Origin: Streptomyces sp. BK340
GTDB taxonomy: Bacteria; Actinomycetota; Actinomycetes; Streptomycetales; Streptomycetaceae
NCBI RefSeq assembly: GCF_007827595.1
Contig: NZ_VISR01000021.1
Span: 124,001-188,000 of the forward strand
Reading direction: 5' to 3'
DNA: 64,000 nt
Shown here: positions 1 to 7,837 of the stretch, in pieces
How the letters are laid out: each line of letters opens with the position of its first letter
How positions within the stretch are numbered: the first letter of the stretch is position 1
Program-made: the position numbers and the translations under genes
The notes under the pieces: generated by a model
The model's database searches: none
The model's input: the letters and a program-made list of their open reading frames with translations, nothing else
What the model was told of the DNA's origin: nothing

Positions 1-111
1 CGAGCAGTCCACAGAAAGGTGAGGATTGTTCATGATCCTGCAATGACCTGCGCGGGGGCTTGTTGTCGGCCGCGCGGAGGGCGGGACGGGGGCAGACGGC
101 GCGGGTCGCGA

Positions 112-2913
112 TCACCACGCCACGGCGTCGAACAGAGCCGCCGGGTCCGGTTCCCGGCCGTGGTTCAGGGTCTGCTCGGCCCAGATGACCTTGCCCTGCG
201 CCGCGTAGCGGGTGCCCCAGCGGTCCGCGAACTGGGAGACCAGGAACAGGCCGCGGCCGCCTTCGTCGGTGGTGGCCGCACGCCGCAGCCGGGGTGAGGT
301 GTTGCTGCCGTCCGACACCTCGCAGACCAGAGTGCTGCCCAGCAGGATCCTGACCCGCACGGGCGGAGCGCCGTACCGGATCGCGTTGGTGAGCAGCTCG
401 CTGAGGATCAGTTCCGTGCCGAACGCCGACTCCTGCAGTCCCCAGTCGTACAGGCGGCGGCTGACGTCCGTACGCACCCGGGACACGGCCTGCGTATCGG
501 AGGGCACGTCCCAGGTCGCCACCTGGGACGGGTCGAGCAGCCGGGTCCGGGCGACGAGCAGCGCCACGTCATCACCCGGTTTCTCGGGCAGCAGTGCCTC
601 CATGAGGGCGCGGCAGGTCTCCTCCGGCGTCTGGTCCGCGTGGGCGATGGTCGAGCGGAGCAGGCCCAGGCCCTCGTCGACGTCCCGGGACCGGTTCTCG
701 ATCAGGCCGTCCGTGAACAGGACCAGCCGGCTGCCCTCCGACAGGGCCAGCTCGCCGGCCTCGAAGGGGTGTCCACCCACCCCCAGGGGCGGCGACAGGG
801 GGAGGCCGGGCATGGTGACCGTGCCGTGTTCGTCGACGACGGCCGGTGCGAGGTGGCCGGCCCGGGCGACGGTGCAGCGCCCGCCGACCGGGTCGTAGAT
901 GGCGTAGAGGCAGGTGGCGCCGGTGAGCGGTGCACGGTCGTCGTCGGCGTTCGCCGTCTGGGTGTCCAGGCGGGTCACCATCTCGTCGAGACGGCTCAGC
1001 AGTTCGTCCGGGGCCAGGTCCAGGGAGGAGAAGTTCAGCACGGCGGTCCGCAGGCGTGCCATGGTCACGGCGGCGTGCAGCCCGTGCCCGACGACGTCGC
1101 CGACGGTCAGCGCCACCCGGAAGCCGGGCAGGGGGATGACGTCGAACCAGTCGCCGCCCACACCGGACTGCGCCGGCAGGTAGCGGGAGGCGATCTCCAG
1201 TGCGTCCTGGTGCGGCAGGTCCAGGGGCAGCAGGCTGCGCTGGAGCGTCACGGCCATGGCGTGCTCGCGGGCGTACCGGCGCGCGTTGTCGATCGCGACG
1301 GCCGCCCGGGCGACCAGTTCCTCGGCCACGGCGACGTCCTCCTCCTCGAACCGGGCGGAGCCGGCGCCGCGCCAGAAGTTGGCCATGCCGAGGACGGTCC
1401 CCCGGGCCCGCAGAGGGACCGTGACCAGTGAGTGGATGCCGTAGTCGAGGGCCCGTCGTGCTCCTTCCGGATCCTGGGCCCGCCAGTCCTGGGCGGTGTG
1501 CAGGTCGCGCACCAGGACGGCCTTGCCGCGCTGCAGCGCGGCCACCATCGGTGTGTCCGCCACCACGAACCGGATCAGGTCTCCCACCGGCTGCAACGGA
1601 TGTCCGGCCCGTGATTCGCTGAGCGCGGTGCGCCGCATGCGCAGTACGGCACCGGTGGGTTCCTCGCCGCGCAGCACGGAGTCGAGGACTTCCACGGTGA
1701 CGACGTCGGCCATGCGCGGGACCGCCACCTCCGCGAGCTCCTCGGCCGTACGCCGTACGTCGAGTGTGGTGCCGATCCGCGTGCCGGCCTCGTACAGGAA
1801 CGACAGCCGGCCCCGCGCCACCTCGGCCTGCCCGGACAGGGCTCTCAGCTCCGTGGTGTCCCGGAAGGTGGCCACCAGGCCCTGCGCGCCGTCGTACGGT
1901 GCGATGTGCCGCGTGTTCACCGCCAGCAGCCGGTCCCCGGCCGGCATCACCTCGTCGGAGACGGCCTCGCCCGACGCCAGCAGGCGTCTCAGGCCGGACC
2001 CCAGTCCCAGGTCCGTCACGTGCCGCTGGTCGGCGTCCTCGGGCAGGTCCAGCAGCCGGTGTGCCTCGTCGTTGGCGAGCAGCAGTCGCCCGTCGCCGCC
2101 GACGATCAGGACTCCCTCGCGCACCGCGTGCAGCACGGCGTCGTGGTGCTCGTACATCTGGGTCATCTCGGCGGGCCCGAGTCCGTGGGTCTGCCGCAGC
2201 AGCCGCCTGCTGACGAGAGCCGCACCGCCGGTCGCGAGCACGAGTGCCCCCGCCGCCGCGCCGAGCAGGAGCGGAAGCTGCTGGCTCAGCACGTGGCCCA
2301 GGGTCTCGTACTCGATGCCGGCGCTGACCATGCCGATCACGCGTCTGCTCGCATCCGTCACGGGGACGACCGCGCGCACGGCGTCGGCCGGCCGGCCGTG
2401 GAAGGTCTCCGTGAACGTCTCCCCCGCGGCGGCTCGGCCGACGCCCTGTGCTTTCGTCCCGATCAGGGCGGGGTCGGGGTCGGTGAGCCGGACCCCGTGT
2501 TCGTCCAGGACGGTGACGAAGTCGACGCCGGATCCCAGCATCGCCCGCTCCGCCGGAGCCTGCAGCCGTGCCGAGGGATCCGGTGACTGCAGCGCGAGTA
2601 CGGTGCCGGGTGCGTGCGCGAACGCCTCCGCCGCGGCCAGTGAACGGTCCTTGGCGTTGCGCTCGGCGTCGTACCGCCCCTGCACCACCAGTGCGGCCGC
2701 CGCCACCGCGACCAGCAGCAGCATGATGAGTGCCTGCAGCAGGAAGACCTGTGCGGCGAGCGTGCGGACACTCAGGGACGGCCGGAGGCGGCGTCCGTGC
2801 GACGGCCAGGGGCCGGTGCGGCCACGACGGGTACGGCGGGGCGGATCGGACGACCGCCCCGGGCCGTGCGGCGTCGCCGCTCTCCCCCGTGGCCGGCGGG
2901 AGCGTCCGCTCAT
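112..2913 (-). CDS. Membrane sensor SpoIIE-family serine phosphatase with PAS, GAF and ATPase domains
   Basis: A 933-residue signalling protein. Seen: a basic N-terminus, a membrane helix near residues 50-75, an extracytoplasmic Cache-like segment to about 210, a second helix near 213-235, a PAS-like region (about 255-360), a GAF region (about 370-560), a PP2C/SpoIIE domain (about 570-790; GGDWFDV, TVGDVVGHG, LFTDGLIENR) and a C-terminal HATPase_c domain (ELLTNAIRYG, EGGRGLFLV). The family dephosphorylates anti-anti-sigma (STAS) proteins, and the RsbW-like ATPase can phosphorylate them or bind sigma factors. The gene starts 32 bp after a second SpoIIE-type phosphatase on the same strand, so the two are probably co-transcribed. 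The two-helix Cache layout implies sensing of an outside ligand; the ligand is unknown. Confidence 0.93.
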   Translation of the reverse strand: MSGRSRRPRGRAATPHGPGRSSDPPRRTRRGRTGPWPSHGRRLRPSLSVRTLAAQVFLLQALIMLLLVAVAAAALVVQGRYDAERNAKDRSLAAAEAFAHAPGTVLALQSPDPSARLQAPAERAMLGSGVDFVTVLDEHGVRLTDPDPALIGTKAQGVGRAAAGETFTETFHGRPADAVRAVVPVTDASRRVIGMVSAGIEYETLGHVLSQQLPLLLGAAAGALVLATGGAALVSRRLLRQTHGLGPAEMTQMYEHHDAVLHAVREGVLIVGGDGRLLLANDEAHRLLDLPEDADQRHVTDLGLGSGLRRLLASGEAVSDEVMPAGDRLLAVNTRHIAPYDGAQGLVATFRDTTELRALSGQAEVARGRLSFLYEAGTRIGTTLDVRRTAEELAEVAVPRMADVVTVEVLDSVLRGEEPTGAVLRMRRTALSESRAGHPLQPVGDLIRFVVADTPMVAALQRGKAVLVRDLHTAQDWRAQDPEGARRALDYGIHSLVTVPLRARGTVLGMANFWRGAGSARFEEEDVAVAEELVARAAVAIDNARRYAREHAMAVTLQRSLLPLDLPHQDALEIASRYLPAQSGVGGDWFDVIPLPGFRVALTVGDVVGHGLHAAVTMARLRTAVLNFSSLDLAPDELLSRLDEMVTRLDTQTANADDDRAPLTGATCLYAIYDPVGGRCTVARAGHLAPAVVDEHGTVTMPGLPLSPPLGVGGHPFEAGELALSEGSRLVLFTDGLIENRSRDVDEGLGLLRSTIAHADQTPEETCRALMEALLPEKPGDDVALLVARTRLLDPSQVATWDVPSDTQAVSRVRTDVSRRLYDWGLQESAFGTELILSELLTNAIRYGAPPVRVRILLGSTLVCEVSDGSNTSPRLRRAATTDEGGRGLFLVSQFADRWGTRYAAQGKVIWAEQTLNHGREPDPAALFDAVAW

Positions 2914-2945
2914 GCCCCTTTTCTAACACTGCGGCAGCGTCCGCT

Positions 2946-4085
2946 CTAGGCGGGCGGCTCCTCGCCCGGTGGGGTCCGGCAGCGTATGGCGAGGGCCGCG
3001 ATGTCGTCGTTGAGGCGTCCGCCGCTGTAGTGGAGCAGGTCCCGGTGAAGCCGGTCCAGCAGCTCACGGGGCGGCGCCGGGCCGAGCCGACGCATCCAGT
3101 CCGGCAGGGGGAAGAACGCGCCGTCGCGGTCCCTGGTCTCCGTTACGCCGTCCGTGTAGAGAAGCAACTGGTCGCCGTCGGAGAAGTTGACGGTGTCAAC
3201 GATGTAGTGGTCGCCGATGTAGTGCTCGTCGAGGAGCGTCGCGAGGTTGAGGGGCGGCGAGGGCATGCTCGACTCGAGGACGCGGACCTCCCCGCGCTGC
3301 ACGAGCAGGGGTGGCGGGTGCCCGCAGTTGAGAATTCTGATCTGCCCACCGCCGTACGGGATCTCGGCGATGAGCGCGGTGGCGAAGTGCTCGGGCTGGT
3401 CCGGGGCGGGGGAGGCAAGGCTGTGCCGGGCGATGCTGGCTTCCAGGCGGCGGATGATGCTCCTCAGGTCGGGCTGGTCGTACGCGTTCTCCCTGAAGCA
3501 GTTGATCACCGCCGAGGCCGCTCCCACCGCCTGCAGCCCCTTGCCGCGCACGTCACCGATGAGGAGCCGGACGCCGTACGGGGTGTCGGCCGCCTCGTAG
3601 AAGTCGCCGCCGATCCGGGCCTGCTCCTGGGCCGCCAGGTACAGCGACTCGATCTCGACGTCCTGGATACGGCGCGGCAGCGGGCGGAGCAGCACTTTCT
3701 GGGCCGCGTCCGCGACGAGCCGGACCTGGAAGAGCATCTCCTCGCGTTCGAGTCGCAGATGGCTGGCGTAGGCGGCCGCCAAGGTGACCGCGATGATCGC
3801 GGCACCCGTGTACGGCGTCCCCAGGTCGGAGTAGACGAGGCTGAGCCCGATCATGACCAGCAGGCAGAACGCCCCCAGCAGGATCGTCGGCACGACGGTC
3901 CACAACGCGGCCGCGAGGGCGGGTGCTGCGGGCAGGAGGCGGCTGAAGGCGATCTCCCTCGGCGTGGCGAAGGCCAGGCCGGCGATGAGGAGCGTCAGGA
4001 TCACCGGTGACAGCATCACGGGGTCCCGTCGGCCGCCCAGCGGAGGGCGACGCTGGAGCCGTCCCGACCTGATCACAAAATGCAT
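2946..4085 (-). CDS. Membrane-anchored SpoIIE/PP2C serine phosphatase
   Basis: A 379-residue protein with about four hydrophobic helices in the first 120 residues, then a PP2C/SpoIIE catalytic domain. Visible motifs are GGDFYEA and IGDVRGKGL (metal-binding Asp residues), NCGHPPPLLV, LLLYTDGVTETRD and NDDIAALA. This is the common Streptomyces layout of a short membrane module plus a phosphatase that acts on STAS-type anti-sigma antagonists. It lacks the PAS, GAF and ATPase domains of its downstream neighbour, 32 bp away. The start is uncertain: ATG at 4085 is used here; an in-frame ATG at 4127 would add 14 residues and one at 4016 would cut into the helix region. None has a strong ribosome binding site. 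Confidence 0.9.
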   Translation of the reverse strand: MHFVIRSGRLQRRPPLGGRRDPVMLSPVILTLLIAGLAFATPREIAFSRLLPAAPALAAALWTVVPTILLGAFCLLVMIGLSLVYSDLGTPYTGAAIIAVTLAAAYASHLRLEREEMLFQVRLVADAAQKVLLRPLPRRIQDVEIESLYLAAQEQARIGGDFYEAADTPYGVRLLIGDVRGKGLQAVGAASAVINCFRENAYDQPDLRSIIRRLEASIARHSLASPAPDQPEHFATALIAEIPYGGGQIRILNCGHPPPLLVQRGEVRVLESSMPSPPLNLATLLDEHYIGDHYIVDTVNFSDGDQLLLYTDGVTETRDRDGAFFPLPDWMRRLGPAPPRELLDRLHRDLLHYSGGRLNDDIAALAIRCRTPPGEEPPA

Positions 4086-4281
4086 CTTAACGGGATGTTG
4101 CGGACAGCACGCCATGTAGAGGTGCACACGCGCGGTCGGTGATCAGCCGCTCGCAGCGGCAGGAGCCGGGGTGGCGGCGGGTACGGGGGAAAACCCCCGG
4201 AGGCCGGGTGGGGCAGCCCTCGTATCCGCCGGGTGGCTGGCAGGCTTCTTCGGGCCCTGGCCCGTCCCCAGAATTTTCGGC

Positions 4282-5355
4282 ATGACGATTTCCCCTGATG
4301 CCTCCGTGGCGACCCGGGCCGCCGACGCGTGCGCCGGCACGCCCGACCCCGGCGCCGGCAGCGACTTCGCGAGACTGTCCCAGCGCATAGGCGAAGCCGG
4401 TCTGCTGAAGCGGCGCCCCGGTTACTACACGGTACGGCTCGGTCTCGTGGTCGGACTGTTCGTCGCGGGCTGGGGAGCCTTCTTCGCGCTCGGCGACACC
4501 TGGTGGCAACTGGCCGTGGCCGCGTTCCTGGCCCTCATGTTCGGGCAGGTCGCCCTGGTGGCGCACGACCTGGCACACCGGCAGGTCTTCCGGCGGCGTC
4601 GGCACAGCGAGATCTGGGGACGGCTGTTCGGCAACCTCGGCATAGGCATGAGTTACGGCTGGTGGATGAACAAGCACACCCGCCACCATGCCAATCCCAA
4701 CCATGAGGAGCTGGACCCCGATGTCGCCCCGGACATCCTGGTGTGGTCCACCGAGCAGGCCCGCGCGAGCAGCGGCGTGGCCCGTCTCCTCGGTGGCCAC
4801 CAGGCGCTGCTGTTCTTCCCGCTGCTGACCCTGGAGGGCTTCAATCTGCACGTCGCGAGCCTGCGGGCGCTGCGTTCGCCGTCCATGCGGAACCGGCGGC
4901 TCGAGGCCGCTCTGCTCCTGCTGCACATCGCGGGTCTGCTCACCGCCCTGTTCCTGGTGCTCTCACCGGGGAAGGCGGTGGCGTTCCTCGCCGTGAACCA
5001 GTGTCTGTTCGGCGTCTACCTGGGCTGCACCTTCGCCCCCAATCACAAGGGCATGCCCACGGTCACCGGTCCGCAGAGGCTCGACTTCCTGCGCCGCCAG
5101 GTGCTGACGTCCCGCAACGTGCGTGGCGGCCGGTTCACGGACGTGATGCTGGGTGGGCTCAACTACCAGATCGAGCACCATCTCTTCCCGAGCATGCCCA
5201 CGGTCCACCTGCGGCGGGCCCAGGTGATCGTGCGGGAGTACTGCGCCGAGATCGGGGTGCCGTACCACGAGACGGGGCTGATCCGGTCCTACCGCGAAGC
5301 CCTGGCACACATGTACCGGGTGGGAGAGCCGATCCGGCGGCAGCGCAGGGCGTGA
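4282..5355 (+). CDS. Membrane fatty acid desaturase (acyl-lipid/acyl-CoA type)
   Basis: A 357-residue integral membrane di-iron desaturase. The three histidine boxes are all present: HDLAH after the first hydrophobic pair, HTRHH on the cytoplasmic loop, and QIEHH near the C-terminus (NYQIEHHLFPSMP). Four membrane segments separate them. The family introduces a cis double bond into fatty acyl chains, usually to adjust membrane fluidity, using O2 and ferredoxin-type electrons. ATG at 4282 gives the natural N-terminus; an upstream in-frame start at 4171 would add 37 poorly conserved-looking residues. No electron-transfer partner lies beside it. It is convergent with the GH18 gene, with strong stem-loops between them. 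Confidence 0.92.
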   Translation: MTISPDASVATRAADACAGTPDPGAGSDFARLSQRIGEAGLLKRRPGYYTVRLGLVVGLFVAGWGAFFALGDTWWQLAVAAFLALMFGQVALVAHDLAHRQVFRRRRHSEIWGRLFGNLGIGMSYGWWMNKHTRHHANPNHEELDPDVAPDILVWSTEQARASSGVARLLGGHQALLFFPLLTLEGFNLHVASLRALRSPSMRNRRLEAALLLLHIAGLLTALFLVLSPGKAVAFLAVNQCLFGVYLGCTFAPNHKGMPTVTGPQRLDFLRRQVLTSRNVRGGRFTDVMLGGLNYQIEHHLFPSMPTVHLRRAQVIVREYCAEIGVPYHETGLIRSYREALAHMYRVGEPIRRQRRA

Positions 5356-5370
5356 TCGCGCCGGCCCGGC

Positions 5371-5419
5371 GCCCCCAGGTCGTGCACCCGGGGGCACCGA
5401 GCCGGTCGGGGCGGCTCGG
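5371..5419. terminator. Convergent-gene terminator (two stem-loops)
   Basis: Two stems lie between the stop codons of the desaturase and the GH18 gene. The first pairs GCCCCC at 5371-5376 with GGGGGC at 5390-5395 and extends inward with one mismatch. The second is a perfect 8-bp stem, CCGAGCCG (5397-5404) with CGGCTCGG (5412-5419) and a 7-nt loop. There is no U-tract, as is usual in Streptomyces. Confidence 0.6.
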
Positions 5420-5441
5420 CCGACGCCCTGCGGTCCGGTCG

Positions 5442-6530
5442 TCAGTGGGCGTGGTGGCCCCGGGTGAACGGTTCGAAGGTGTGGCTGAACTGCCAGGTGT
5501 CCTGGGCGATTCCGGAGCAGGAGTTGGCGCCGGCGGTGCCCACGCAGCCGCCGTTGTCGCGCTGCAGGGCCCAGAAGGAGAGGGTGTCGATCCCCTTGGC
5601 CTCGGCCCACTTCTCGACCGTGGCCGCGTTCTGCGTGGTGAAGGTCTCCTCGGGGCCGTAGTCGTCGACGCCGGGCATCTCGGTGACGCCGACCATGCTC
5701 CACAGCTTCGCCGGGCTCTTCTTCGGGTGGAGGGCGGCCAGTTGGCCGTACAGACCGGCGGCGGCGCTCTCGGTGTCCGCCGCCATGTCATGGGTGGCGC
5801 CGTCGTAGTAGTCGAACGTCATGATGTTCACGACGTCCACCCGGGCGTGGTTGTCGACGGCGTTCTGCAGCAGGGCCACGCCACTGGGCGCGAGGCCGGT
5901 GGTCGTCGTCGGCAGGGTGTAGGAGAACTGCAGGCTGTGGCCGGTGCGTTCGGCCCAGCGTTCGGCCTTGGCGACGGCCTTGTTCCGGCGGTCGATGCCC
6001 GCGGTGTCGGTGATGGAGTCGGCCTCCACGTCGAGGTCGATGCGCGTGATGCCATAGGTCCTGACGAGACTCTCGTACACCGCGGCGATGGCGTCGACGC
6101 TCGTGCAGCTGTCGGCGAGTTCGGTGCCGGTGGTGTCGGCACCGTAGCCGCCGAAGGAGGGGATGACATTGCCGCCGCGGGCCTGGATCGCGGCGATGTC
6201 GCCGCCGAAGACCGACGGGGAGATCGGCTGGGTCGTGTCGCCGTTCCAGTACGTCGCACAGGAGCCCGCGGCGGGCGTCTGGAGGAAGGCCATCGTGAGG
6301 TACTTGTTGCCCGACTCCGCGGCGAGCGCCGACGGGCTCTCGCCGGTCCACGTCTCCAGGTACGGGGCCGCGACATGGGCGGGCATGGGCCGGGCGTGGT
6401 GCGGGGACGGCTGCGACGAGGCGTGTGCTCCGCCTCCCCCGAGGACAACCAGCGCGGCCGACAAGGCAGTTGCGGTCATGCCGGACAGCAGCGCATGAAC
6501 AGGACCGGTTCGTCGCATTGACGCTCCCAT
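5442..6530 (-). CDS. Secreted GH18-family chitinase-like glycoside hydrolase
   Basis: A 362-residue exported protein with a clear signal peptide (basic MRRTG then a hydrophobic core ending near AHASS). The GH18 signature is visible as RIDLDVEAD, where the D-x-D-x-E run supplies the catalytic Glu. GGYG and MTFDYYDG also match the family's beta-barrel strands. The likely role is hydrolysis of chitin or another beta-1,4-GlcNAc polymer outside the cell. There is no carbohydrate-binding module, so it is the short catalytic-only form, and substrates such as chito-oligosaccharides or glycoprotein glycans are possible. Regulation by DasR is suggested by a dre-like element inside a near-consensus promoter just upstream (6600-6628). 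Confidence 0.88.
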   Translation of the reverse strand: MGASMRRTGPVHALLSGMTATALSAALVVLGGGGAHASSQPSPHHARPMPAHVAAPYLETWTGESPSALAAESGNKYLTMAFLQTPAAGSCATYWNGDTTQPISPSVFGGDIAAIQARGGNVIPSFGGYGADTTGTELADSCTSVDAIAAVYESLVRTYGITRIDLDVEADSITDTAGIDRRNKAVAKAERWAERTGHSLQFSYTLPTTTTGLAPSGVALLQNAVDNHARVDVVNIMTFDYYDGATHDMAADTESAAAGLYGQLAALHPKKSPAKLWSMVGVTEMPGVDDYGPEETFTTQNAATVEKWAEAKGIDTLSFWALQRDNGGCVGTAGANSCSGIAQDTWQFSHTFEPFTRGHHAH

Positions 6531-6599
6531 GGCGAAGTGAGCAGGCGGGGACAGCGGGAAGACCGCGAGGACGGATGTGCGTGAGGTCGAACCGGGTCC

Positions 6600-6628
6600 A
6601 TAGTTGGACTAGACCAATTAACTGTCAA
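6600..6628 (-). promoter_or_regulatory. Promoter of the GH18 gene with embedded DasR (dre-like) operator
   Basis: Read on the minus strand, a -35 TTGACA (6623-6628) is followed after exactly 17 bp by AACTAT as the -10 (6600-6605). Within the spacer and touching the -10, the plus strand reads TGGACTAGACCA (6605-6616), 11 of 12 matches to the palindromic dre/chi box TGGTCTAGACCA known from Streptomyces chitinase promoters. Repression by DasR, relieved by GlcN-6-P, is the inference. Confidence 0.75.
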
Positions 6629-6760
6629 GGTTCTTTACAATCAACTGACCAAGCCTGCGCGGATGAACACCACGTGTGTGCCGGGCAGTTCGCTGCTGCC
6701 CGCGGCGCCGCGAGCACCGTCAGCTGCGGGACGCAGCCGAGGGAGCGGTCAGTCCTCCGC

Positions 6761-7837
6761 TTACAGGCCGGCCTTGTCGCATGCGCGGCGGAGCGCCGGG
6801 GGGCAGAGCTCCTCGATGGTGTAGAGGCGGTCCTTGATGAGCGTGCGCCGGATGTCGGCGACGGTCACCGCCTTGGGAGTGAGCAGGACGGTCGGAATGT
6901 TCTTGGTGGTGGGGCTGTCGACCGTCGTCATGGCGATGTCGCGCACGCTCTCGCCGCGCCCGAGGGCCACGGCCATGGCGGCGGCCTCCCCGGCTTCCGA
7001 CGGGAAGGGCTTGTAGACCGTCATGAGCTGCTCGCCCTTGATGATGCGCTGCACGGCTTCGAGGTCGGCGTCCTGGCCGGTGACGGGAGGGAGATCGCGC
7101 ACCTGCGCGCTCTTGAGGGCGGAGATGACACCGGCCGCCAGCGAGTCGTTGGCGGCGAGGACGCCGTCGATCCGCCCCGGGCCCATGGCGGCGATGGCGG
7201 CGGACATGTTGTTGTGGGCGGTGTCCGTGCTCCAGCCCGGTGTGTCGTACGACCGGCGGATGTTCACCTTGCCGGTGAGGACGGACAGCGCCCCCGCCCT
7301 GAACCAGGCCGCGTTCGGGTTGGTCGGATCGCCGTTCATCATGACGATGTTGCCGCCGTTCGCCTTGTCACCCATCGCCTTGAGGAGTGCCTCGGCCTGC
7401 AGCTTGCCGACCTTCGCGCCGTCGAAAGTGACGTAGCCCGAGATCGGCCCCTCGGCCAGCCGGTCGTAGGCGACGACCGGGACGCCCGCCGCGTGCGCCT
7501 GCTGGATCGAGGAGCGCAGCGCCTTGACGTCCGTGGCATCGATGATCACGACCTTGACCCCCCTCAGGACCATCGAGTTCATCTGTTGCTGCTGTCTCGT
7601 CACGTCGTTGTCCGCATTGGCGTACTCCAGGTCGCACCGGGGACACAGACTCTTCAGCCGCTTCTCGATCAGCGGCTTGTCGAAGTGCTCCCAGCGGGGC
7701 AGTGTCCGGCTCGGGAGCAGCAGCCCGACGGTGAAACCGTCCGCGCCCGTCTTGTCCTTGCCCGTGCAGGCGGCCACGGGCAGCGCCAGGAGCGGCGCCA
7801 CGAGCACCGCGACGACATGCCGGGTACGGGCTCTCAC
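6761..7837 (-). CDS. Orphan XylF-like sugar-binding lipoprotein coupled to a phosphatase
   Basis: A 358-residue substrate-binding protein of the periplasmic-binding type (ribose/xylose class). A GTG start at 7837 is chosen because AGGAGG sits 7 nt upstream and the next residues form a lipoprotein signal peptide ending LPVAAC. The GTG overlaps the TGA of the upstream SpoIIE phosphatase (GTGA), which means translational coupling. It is a paralogue of the XylF-like protein at 10552 (shared YDRLAEGPISGYV, IVMMNGD, PPVTGQDA, QTVYKPF and a C-terminal Cys pair region) but has no ATPase or permease of its own. It could feed the neighbouring transporter or act as a sensor lipoprotein. The reading frame stays open well upstream, inside the phosphatase gene, but that part is not the gene. 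Confidence 0.9.
   Translation of the reverse strand: MRARTRHVVAVLVAPLLALPVAACTGKDKTGADGFTVGLLLPSRTLPRWEHFDKPLIEKRLKSLCPRCDLEYANADNDVTRQQQQMNSMVLRGVKVVIIDATDVKALRSSIQQAHAAGVPVVAYDRLAEGPISGYVTFDGAKVGKLQAEALLKAMGDKANGGNIVMMNGDPTNPNAAWFRAGALSVLTGKVNIRRSYDTPGWSTDTAHNNMSAAIAAMGPGRIDGVLAANDSLAAGVISALKSAQVRDLPPVTGQDADLEAVQRIIKGEQLMTVYKPFPSEAGEAAAMAVALGRGESVRDIAMTTVDSPTTKNIPTVLLTPKAVTVADIRRTLIKDRLYTIEELCPPALRRACDKAGL

Noticed and set aside
1-111. Left edge of the window
   Set aside because: No gene or clear signal is visible in these 111 bases beyond the end of the first phosphatase gene.
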